In this document: piece after piece, positions 47,655 through 54,231 of the stretch
How the letters are laid out: every line of letters starts with the position of its first letter
Numbering within the stretch: position 1 is the first letter of the stretch
Source of the DNA: Sporosarcina sp. FSL K6-3457
GTDB taxonomy: Bacteria; Bacillota; Bacilli; Bacillales_A; Planococcaceae
Reading direction: 5' to 3'
DNA: 64,000 nt
Assembly: GCF_038007285.1 (NCBI RefSeq)
Contig: NZ_JBBOWX010000001.1
Coordinates: 3,303,501 to 3,367,500, forward strand
Translations under genes and position numbers: made by a program
Notes under the pieces: generated by a model
The model's input: only the letters and a program-made list of their open reading frames with translations
The model's database searches: none
What the model was told of the DNA's origin: nothing

Positions 47655-48560
47655 ATGACACTTTTTAAAAAGGTAACTGGAATTGGAACGGCTGCACTGT
47701 TGGCACTAGGACTTGCAGCGTGTAGTAGTGACAACGATGAAGGTAAAGCAACTGAAACAAACGCAGCAGTCGGTGAATCCGTAGACCATACAATCGTAGG
47801 GATTGACCCTGGATCAGGTCATATGGAATTAACGGCGAAAGTACTTCAAGAATATGATCTGCCAGATTGGAATGTAACTTCGGGGTCAGGCGCCACTATG
47901 ACAGCTGCTTTGAAAAGGGCCTATGATAAAGAAGAACCCATTATCATAACTGCTTGGAGTCCACATTGGAAATTTTCAAAATTCGATTTAAAGTATTTGG
48001 AGGATCCAAAACTAATCTACGGTGACGCTGAAGAAATCCATTCCATTGGTCGGATTGGATTGAAAGAAGATTTCCCCCAGGCCTATGCGATTTTCGAGCG
48101 TTTCAAGTGGGATATGGATGACATGGCCGAGATTATGATTGCTATTGAAGATGGTCTCAAGCCTGAAGATGCCGCACGAACTTGGGTTGATAGCCATCCG
48201 GAAAAAGTCGCAGAATGGACAGATGGAGTCGCTACCGTGGACGGAGATACAATCAAGCTTGCCTATGCGCCATGGGACAGCGAACTTGCAAGCCATAATA
48301 TGATGAAAATCGTCCTCGAAGATATGGGTTATACTGTCCAATTAACGATGGTTGAACCAGGTCCAATGTTTTCAGCTGTTGCTGATGGAAGTGCAGATGC
48401 AACATTCGCCGCTTGCTTACCGAATACCCATAATACATATGTAGAAAAATTCGATGGACAATTGGACGACATCGGAGTGAATATGGTAGGTGTTAAACAA
48501 GGATTAGCTGTACCGGCCTATATGGATGATGTTAACTCCATTGAAGATTTGAAAAAGTAA
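47655..48560 (+). CDS. Glycine betaine-binding lipoprotein, OpuAC-like, with altered ligand box
   Basis: Substrate-binding protein of the OpuA osmoprotectant ABC transporter family. The 301-residue protein has a lipoprotein signal (LALGLAACSS, lipid-bearing Cys23) and aligns over its full length with B. subtilis OpuAC (IGIDPGSGHMELT, SPHWKFSKFDLKYLEDPK, LPNTHNTYVEKFDG). Two of the three box tryptophans are present, Trp101 and Trp207. The third position, found by the same spacings (106 and 47 residues) as Trp72/178/225 of mature OpuAC, is Cys254. No opuAA (ATPase) or opuAB (permease) gene is adjacent. Ribosome site GAGGAGG. A changed ligand preference or loss of tight binding is inference. Confidence 0.9.
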   Translation: MTLFKKVTGIGTAALLALGLAACSSDNDEGKATETNAAVGESVDHTIVGIDPGSGHMELTAKVLQEYDLPDWNVTSGSGATMTAALKRAYDKEEPIIITAWSPHWKFSKFDLKYLEDPKLIYGDAEEIHSIGRIGLKEDFPQAYAIFERFKWDMDDMAEIMIAIEDGLKPEDAARTWVDSHPEKVAEWTDGVATVDGDTIKLAYAPWDSELASHNMMKIVLEDMGYTVQLTMVEPGPMFSAVADGSADATFAACLPNTHNTYVEKFDGQLDDIGVNMVGVKQGLAVPAYMDDVNSIEDLKK

Positions 48561-48658
48561 TCATTTCGAATGCTAGGCACCATTTTCTTTTTGTAAGTTT
48601 TTTCTATGTACTAACATAAATCTTTACAAAGCATTTTAGTGCGAAGGACTTGGATGAA

Positions 48659-48699
48659 AAAAAGCGATTTCACATGTATTTCATGTGAAATCGCTTTTT
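48659..48699. terminator. Bidirectional terminator between opuAC-like gene and dga-type operon
   Basis: Perfect 18-bp stem AAAAAGCGATTTCACATG/CATGTGAAATCGCTTTTT with a 5-nt loop; it can end both converging transcripts. Confidence 0.92.
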
Positions 48700-48737
48700 G
48701 AATTCAACAAACCAGCCTTCAATTTCCCATTATACTG

Positions 48738-49457
48738 TCACCAAACCAGTTCGACCAACTGCTTCAGTGCAGAAGGTTTTGTTTCCCCGGTCTCCTTATC
48801 TACTAGAGATGTATAGAGATGAGGAATAACAATTCCCGCACCATTTTCGAGACATGTTTGTACGATTTTATGAACATTTTCGAGAGTGATACCGCCTGTT
48901 GGCTCAATGATTTGTATACCTGCTTTTGACGCCGCCTGAGTCATCACCGCTAATTCATCCAAACGCTCATCACCTTCTATAGAATAAAATTTCACAGAAG
49001 GTATTCCTATTTCAGCAATCATCGCCGCAGCCAGATCACAAGTAACAGTCTCGCGATAAGCAGAACTAATCGGCCCCGTCGTAATATACACCTGGCCCGG
49101 GATACCTGTTGGTTCGACCAAGGCGTTAATCACAGGTACTTTTTCTATCGTTTGCTCCATTCTGCCAAGTGTATAACCTGTTGCCGGGAATACTTGATTA
49201 ATATGATTCGGTAGGGCTGCTACAGATACATTCGCCACTTTTTGCCACATTGCAGGATCCCCTGCGCCCAACCCTACTGAAACGGGGATATTATTTTCTT
49301 TATACTCTTTTATGCGTTGAATAGCATCCTCTTCCATCGGAAAATCCTTGACCATCACGCCGACTAAAACGCGATCTCCGGCAATTTCCACAAGTTCTTG
49401 AGCATTTTTTAAATCCTTCGCCAATACGTTAAAAATGACTTGATGGTTGAAGTACAT
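48738..49457 (-). CDS. dgaF: 2-dehydro-3-deoxy-6-phosphogluconate (KDGP) aldolase, DgaF family
   Basis: Predicted to cleave KDGP to pyruvate and glyceraldehyde-3-phosphate. The 239-residue protein is a short TIM-barrel of the KDGP-aldolase family found with DgaE, distinct from Eda. Visible: VSVGLGAGDPAMWQKV, GQVYITTGPIS, and SVKFYSIEGDERLDEL with Lys156 as the likely Schiff-base residue, and PTGGITLENV as phosphate-site strand. It shares one base with the dgaE stop (TAATG). Last gene of the nine-gene operon. Confidence 0.88.
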   Translation of the reverse strand: MYFNHQVIFNVLAKDLKNAQELVEIAGDRVLVGVMVKDFPMEEDAIQRIKEYKENNIPVSVGLGAGDPAMWQKVANVSVAALPNHINQVFPATGYTLGRMEQTIEKVPVINALVEPTGIPGQVYITTGPISSAYRETVTCDLAAAMIAEIGIPSVKFYSIEGDERLDELAVMTQAASKAGIQIIEPTGGITLENVHKIVQTCLENGAGIVIPHLYTSLVDKETGETKPSALKQLVELVW

Positions 49458-50566
49458 TATTTCACTCCTCGAGCTAAAATTAGTTTGATGGTTTCTGCGA
49501 TAATAGCCTCCTGCCCCTTTAGCAGAGGTCTGGGATCAACGGATAATATTCCGATATTCACATAGTGATGGCGTAAAAAGATGGCGGGATTCCCCAATTC
49601 TAAAGCGTGTAGCAATTCCTCCGCAGTCATGCCTGCTTCCTTACTATCCACTTCGATATTTGCACGGTAAATTTCCCGCCCCGCCTCATCTTGTTTAATC
49701 GAGCATGTTAGCCCAGGAACTCCCTCTAACCCCTCACAAAGCTGTTGCATCCTACTAAGCTGTCCCTCAACATCGACATCCCTACTGGCATATTGCTTTA
49801 GCGCAACAATCAAACCAGCCATTCCTTCTTTGCCAATTTTCATCGGACGACCGATTCCCTTATATTGCATCCGGCATGCTTCCATCATTTTTTTTCTACC
49901 GCAAATAAATCCTGATGTTGGACCTTCTAATGCTTTACCACCGCTATAGATGACGATGTCCGCACCCATCGCAATATATTTTTGAAAATCTTCTTCCGCA
50001 GCAGCATCTATAATAAGTGGAATTTGATGTTTTTTTGCGATTGCAATCATTGTTTCAATCGGCTGCATCCCTTTTTGCACAGCATGATGCGATTTAATAT
50101 ACAGTAACGCAGCTGTCTGTTCATTGATTGCTTCTTCGATATGTTGTTGCTCCACTTTATTTGCCTGACCGACTTCAACCACTTTTCCGCCGCCCATACT
50201 AATCATTTGTGCAATGCTTGCACCAAAATGGATTTGCTGCCCCTTTTGAATAATCACCTGATTTTTCATTCCATCTGAATTCGGCAACCGCTCAATATAC
50301 GTCAAATTTTCACCTGCGATGACTGCGGCAGTACTAATCGCAATTCCTGCCGCGGCACCATTTGTCGGGCAACCATCCTCAGCCCCTGTTACATCAGCAA
50401 TAACTGTACCTGCAAGTTCCATCATTTCATTAATATCAACATAATCTTGTGAAGCATCCTTTAATGCTCGTGCAACATCCTCACTTACAGCCGATGCACC
50501 AAGCGCTGTCATTTTGCCACTTCCATTAATCACTTGTGTAAGTCCAAGTCTTTTAAAAATAGTCAT
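49457..50566 (-). CDS. dgaE: PLP-dependent ammonia lyase, DgaE family (SelA-like fold)
   Basis: DgaE of Salmonella converts D-glucosaminate-6-phosphate to KDGP and ammonia. The 369-residue protein is a SelA-like fold type I enzyme: NGSGKMTALGASAVSEDV at the N-terminus, GCPTNGAAAGIAIST, LIIDAAAEED (PLP aspartate region) and IYSGGKALEGPTSGF with PLP-lysine Lys211. It lies 10 bp behind the DUF4310 gene. The exact amino-sugar acid used here is not shown by sequence. Confidence 0.88.
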   Translation of the reverse strand: MTIFKRLGLTQVINGSGKMTALGASAVSEDVARALKDASQDYVDINEMMELAGTVIADVTGAEDGCPTNGAAAGIAISTAAVIAGENLTYIERLPNSDGMKNQVIIQKGQQIHFGASIAQMISMGGGKVVEVGQANKVEQQHIEEAINEQTAALLYIKSHHAVQKGMQPIETMIAIAKKHQIPLIIDAAAEEDFQKYIAMGADIVIYSGGKALEGPTSGFICGRKKMMEACRMQYKGIGRPMKIGKEGMAGLIVALKQYASRDVDVEGQLSRMQQLCEGLEGVPGLTCSIKQDEAGREIYRANIEVDSKEAGMTAEELLHALELGNPAIFLRHHYVNIGILSVDPRPLLKGQEAIIAETIKLILARGVK

Positions 50567-50576
50567 AAGTTCCTCC

Positions 50577-51236
50577 TCAGTCTAACGTAATTGGAAAAAT
50601 TGCTCCTAATAGCATAGCGCCTAAAATAGCACCACCGACAATCGGTTTTTTCCAAGCATAAAAAATGGCTGCTCCCGTAACAGCACCGACACCGATTGGA
50701 ATAGACGCAGAGGCAGCTGAAATAATAATTAGAGGTCCTAAAAACCTTCCCGATGCATTCCCAGCTCCCATCATCACGTCTGCTCCAAATGTTGAGTTCG
50801 ACTGCCCCACTGTCAATTTACGAATCAAAATGACAATGTAGCCGATGGCAAGACCTAAAATCGCTCCAGTTAGCAAAGAAAGTGTGAAGTTTTCAATCGG
50901 CGCAGTCATTCCCGCAGCCAGTAACAATGCAGGTACACCAATTCCAATCCCTGTTTGAATGGCACCACCAATGTCTAAGATACCGACAAGAGAGCCCTCC
51001 AAAACACGCGCAAACAAGAAACTGGCTCCGAATGCAGCAGCTACACCATAGCCGCCTCCTTGTAATCCCACTTCAAGCATCGCAACAATCGCAACATCAT
51101 TAAAAGCCCCAATTTTATAAACATAATACATATGGGTCCCCGCGAACACACCCGATGACAACAACGCTACTAATAAGGGAAATGACCAATCTCCATACCA
51201 AAAGCTCTTTACATTGATTTCACTTTGCCCACCCAT
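50577..51236 (-). CDS. DUF4310 family membrane protein
   Basis: A 219-residue hydrophobic protein with about six membrane segments, for example LLVALLSSGVFAGTHMYYV and LLTGAILGLAIGYIVILI, and many glycine/alanine-rich helices. The family occurs with DUF4311, DUF4312, SFCGS and DgaE/DgaF-type enzymes in other Firmicutes and enterobacteria and has no proven function that I know. It starts one base behind the DUF4311 stop codon. Position between transport-like and catabolic genes suggests a permease subunit; this is inference. Confidence 0.85.
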   Translation of the reverse strand: MGGQSEINVKSFWYGDWSFPLLVALLSSGVFAGTHMYYVYKIGAFNDVAIVAMLEVGLQGGGYGVAAAFGASFLFARVLEGSLVGILDIGGAIQTGIGIGVPALLLAAGMTAPIENFTLSLLTGAILGLAIGYIVILIRKLTVGQSNSTFGADVMMGAGNASGRFLGPLIIISAASASIPIGVGAVTGAAIFYAWKKPIVGGAILGAMLLGAIFPITLD

Positions 51237-52022
51237 TTACTTCACCTCATATCCGATTAATTTGTGTAAATTGATCAACCATTCAGGTGCTTGAAGATTA
51301 AATCCTTGGAGAAGCTGAATATCGAATCCACGGAAAAATCCACTTAGAATAAACAGAAGAATAACAGAAATCAATAATGTCTTCGTAACCTTGTTCCAAC
51401 CACCGTCATCGACACCTTTACCGATTAAAATTCCGAGCACGACACCAGGAACTGCATTTCCCATGACCATATGGGCAGCCCCGCCAAAAATTGTTCCCCA
51501 AATGCCAGAACGTTTACCCGAATCCAAAGCTGCGAGCCAGAAGATGACTGGCATGACCGGATTGATAAGCAAATTCGCTGCTGGAACTAATACTTTTAAT
51601 GCGATGGCTTGCAATGATTCTGGAATTGCCGAAGCCGTTGAATTTAAAAATGTAACAACAAGTACGCCAATAATCGCTCCTGCAATCGCCATCTTCTTCG
51701 GATTATGCAAAGTATCTTCTGGACGTTTTCCCTTTCTCATTAACACAGCTGCAGCCCAGTTCGGGATGATTCTATGATCAACGTCTTGCGTGAACGCCCC
51801 TGCACCGACAGAAGAAGCCCAAGCATTAAAGAAAAATCCTAAACCAAACGAAAAGTGTGACGCCGCATCTCCCGCACAGGCATTTAACTCACCCAATGTT
51901 CGAAATGCACCCATTCCCTGTGAGGTTGGTGCGTGGAACATCCGAGCTGCACCAGCACCAACAGCAAAGCCAACAAATCCTCCAATGATGATTGACTTAA
52001 AAATAATTGTGAGCAATTCCAT
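51237..52022 (-). CDS. DUF4311 family membrane protein
   Basis: A 261-residue membrane protein with about seven helices. It begins with a glycine-rich helix (IIIGGFVGFAVGAGAARMFH), has a conserved-looking polar region with FRTLGELNACAGDAASHFSFG, and a cytoplasmic loop AAVLMRKGKRPEDTLHNPKK. Likely partner of the DUF4310 protein in one membrane complex. It lies 14 bp behind DUF4312. Function unknown. Confidence 0.85.
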   Translation of the reverse strand: MELLTIIFKSIIIGGFVGFAVGAGAARMFHAPTSQGMGAFRTLGELNACAGDAASHFSFGLGFFFNAWASSVGAGAFTQDVDHRIIPNWAAAVLMRKGKRPEDTLHNPKKMAIAGAIIGVLVVTFLNSTASAIPESLQAIALKVLVPAANLLINPVMPVIFWLAALDSGKRSGIWGTIFGGAAHMVMGNAVPGVVLGILIGKGVDDGGWNKVTKTLLISVILLFILSGFFRGFDIQLLQGFNLQAPEWLINLHKLIGYEVK

Positions 52023-52036
52023 CGATTATCCCCCTC

Positions 52037-52387
52037 TTATTTCAAAAAATGACTCCCCAACACTTGCTCCTTCACGCCGTTCCCTTGTTCATTTTTTTCA
52101 AAAGTAATTTGCCCAACATCCAAAAGAAATAAGTTTATTTCTACATCTAATACGACGGAGTATTTACTTCTTTGTCGTGGAAAAAAGAAAAAGAAAAAGC
52201 GCTCTATATAAGAAGTTTCCTTCGCTTCAATCACATTAACATTGACAGGCTCTATACGAATAATCATGTTTCCCTTATAATCTTTCATGACTTTTTTCTG
52301 AATATTTCCTAGAGCAATACTGAGTGCTTTTTCTTTCGAATCCCCTTTCCCTTCGATACGAACTGTCGTTTCAATGACCCTTTTCAT
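52037..52387 (-). CDS. DUF4312 family protein
   Basis: A 116-residue soluble protein starting MKRVIETTVRIEGKGDSKEK, with an alternating beta-alpha pattern and a run of six phenylalanines before PRQRSKYSVVLDVEINLFLL. It lies 4 bp behind the SFCGS gene. Family members are always in this cassette. Function unknown; a soluble component of the presumed transporter is an inference. Confidence 0.82.
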   Translation of the reverse strand: MKRVIETTVRIEGKGDSKEKALSIALGNIQKKVMKDYKGNMIIRIEPVNVNVIEAKETSYIERFFFFFFPRQRSKYSVVLDVEINLFLLDVGQITFEKNEQGNGVKEQVLGSHFLK

Positions 52388-52391
52388 AACA

Positions 52392-52751
52392 TCAACCCCT
52401 TATTTTCATGAATTCTTCCGTAAGTCTTCTTCCTAACTCTTCAGAGTCATTAAAACCAAAGCCAAGAACTGTTTTACCTTCCCTAAGCGCTGTTAGCCCC
52501 TCCTCAACAGATCGCATCCCATAGCGTGCAGGATATCCATATTTTGATTGTGCCGTAATAGCGCCCGCTCCTCCGCTACCACAAAATGATATTCCCATGT
52601 CCGCTTTTACCTCATTCATCATATCGCCAAGTTTCATATCGGCAGCCATCCCGCTAATAACAATCGCCTTACCCCCTGCTGCCTCTACTCCTTTTCCTAC
52701 ATTTTGTCCCTTTCCTAACCGATCGCCAATCACAACAATAACTTCACTCAT
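52392..52751 (-). CDS. Glycine-rich SFCGS family protein
   Basis: A 119-residue soluble protein with the family signature ISFCGSGGAGAITAQSKYG, Cys57. The N-terminus VIVVIGDRLGKGQNVGKGVE resembles a nucleotide- or phosphate-binding Rossmann strand-loop. The Cys-Gly-Ser-Gly loop recalls the phosphocysteine loop of PTS EIIB proteins (CxxGxG), but the order in the fold is different, so this is only a hint. The ATG at 52751 has GGAGG at 8 bases. Function unknown. Confidence 0.85.
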   Translation of the reverse strand: MSEVIVVIGDRLGKGQNVGKGVEAAGGKAIVISGMAADMKLGDMMNEVKADMGISFCGSGGAGAITAQSKYGYPARYGMRSVEEGLTALREGKTVLGFGFNDSEELGRRLTEEFMKIRG

Positions 52752-52770
52752 CACACATTCCTCCTATTTT

Positions 52771-53106
52771 TTAATTCAGTTTAGCCGTTTCAAAATGAAT
52801 CGATAAAAGATACTTTTCATCGTCTTGCAAATGGTTCAGTTGCCGACAGATTGTGCTTGCCAAGAGAATGGAATCTTGGGAAACCTCTCCGAATATTTCC
52901 TTTTCAATGGGTGGAAGCGCTTCCTTAAAAGTCGAGCGATAGACCATCCCAGAAATATGTGAGACAAATGACAGCCATTGAACTTCTGTCATAACTATAC
53001 TGTTCTCTACTAAAGCATTTTTTGAATAACTTAACACAGCTTTACATAGATTTGGATTCCCGCTTCTATCAATTATCTCTTGCTCATTTAGACCTTGTTG
53101 ACTCAT
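52771..53106 (-). CDS. Stand-alone PRD domain protein
   Basis: A 111-residue protein that is a single PTS-regulation-like domain (helical, with VLSYSKNALVENSIVMT and WLSFVSHISGMVYRSTFKEA). It has no DNA- or RNA-binding domain. The histidine in SHISGM is at the place where phosphorylated PRD histidines lie. Its start overlaps the end of the amidohydrolase gene by 23 bp. It could sense phosphorylation state in the cassette or be a subunit of the presumed transporter. Confidence 0.8.
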   Translation of the reverse strand: MSQQGLNEQEIIDRSGNPNLCKAVLSYSKNALVENSIVMTEVQWLSFVSHISGMVYRSTFKEALPPIEKEIFGEVSQDSILLASTICRQLNHLQDDEKYLLSIHFETAKLN

Positions 53107-54220
53107 CTTGGTACACTACCTTTCCATCCCTCAAAACCAAATACGGTGTAAGAATTTGCTTCGCTTCTAGCTGTCTTCCTTCTGAGTCTACTAGTATTGT
53201 GTGCTGTTCTACTTTCTTAAATAGTGTAATATCAGCCTTTGCTCCCCATCTAAGCGTTCCTTTATCATGTAATCCTAGCGCCCGTGCAGCTTTCACTGTA
53301 ACCGACCTCACCACCTCCATAAATGGCACACCTAGTTCCAATAGCTTCGTCATCGTATGCATCAAGCTACAAACCGGGTTTTGATAATTCAAACGATACA
53401 AATCAGTACTAGTTGTAAATGGTTCATTATATATCTCTCGAAATTTTAGTAATGTTTCATAGCTAAAACTAGAGGTACCATGTCCAATATCGAATAATAC
53501 ACCTCGTTGTAAAGCGGCTGTAGCTTCTGGAATAAGAACACCTTGTGCATTTAAAATGCCGTATTTCTTGCCATGAAATGCATGGGTCACGATATCTCCT
53601 CTACGTAAAAGCGGAAAAATCTCTTGTAAGTTGGGTGGTGGATTACCGATATGAACCATAATTGGGACGTTCAATTGATCAGCTAGTTTACGCGCATGCT
53701 CAAGAGGTTTAATACCACTTTCTTTGACAACAGACCCACTCATCCGCGCCTTCAGTCCAACGATGCTTGGTTCCTTATTAAAAATCTCTTCGGCCTCTTC
53801 CATCGTCATTAAATCTTCCAAATCAGCAAGTTCAGAAAGACCATTCGTTAGGCCATGTCGTGAAATATTTAAAAATGACAGCACCTCCGTTTGACTTTGC
53901 TTAACCACTTTCTCCTTAAAAGTTGCATAATCCGAACAGCCTACACTTCCCGCATCAACAACTGTCGTCACTCCCTGCTCGATACCAATCAGATCAGTAT
54001 CTATTCCAAGTTCCGTATGCTCCGTGAAAATATGCACATGGATATCGATAAACCCCGGTGAAACATAGCAACCTTCAGCATCTATATAGGTTACATTTGT
54101 AACATCCATCTCTTCAGGTGCCACTAAAAACCCATTTTGTATAGCAATTTCTTTTATCTCAATCGTCTGCTGTTCTGGATCAATGACATAACCATTTTTA
54201 ATGATGACTCCGTCTCCCAT
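53084..54220 (-). CDS. Amidohydrolase/deacetylase family metallohydrolase
   Basis: A 378-residue TIM-barrel amidohydrolase with the metal ligands PGFIDIHVH (His61, His63), a likely carboxylated Lys157 (VGLKARMSGS), His190, His213 and Asp273 (TSTDLYRLN). This is the set of a binuclear enzyme such as dihydroorotase or N-acetyl-amino-acid deacetylases. It lies 11 bp behind the regulator. In this operon it probably removes an N-substituent from the substrate before the ammonia lyase step; the substrate is not known. Confidence 0.88.
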   Translation of the reverse strand: MGDGVIIKNGYVIDPEQQTIEIKEIAIQNGFLVAPEEMDVTNVTYIDAEGCYVSPGFIDIHVHIFTEHTELGIDTDLIGIEQGVTTVVDAGSVGCSDYATFKEKVVKQSQTEVLSFLNISRHGLTNGLSELADLEDLMTMEEAEEIFNKEPSIVGLKARMSGSVVKESGIKPLEHARKLADQLNVPIMVHIGNPPPNLQEIFPLLRRGDIVTHAFHGKKYGILNAQGVLIPEATAALQRGVLFDIGHGTSSFSYETLLKFREIYNEPFTTSTDLYRLNYQNPVCSLMHTMTKLLELGVPFMEVVRSVTVKAARALGLHDKGTLRWGAKADITLFKKVEQHTILVDSEGRQLEAKQILTPYLVLRDGKVVYQDESTRSK

Positions 54221-54231
54221 CGAAACACCCT

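Noticed and set aside
47655-48560. OpuAC-like gene as a truncated fragment
   Set aside because: It aligns with OpuAC from signal peptide to the final SIEDLKK, so it is full length.
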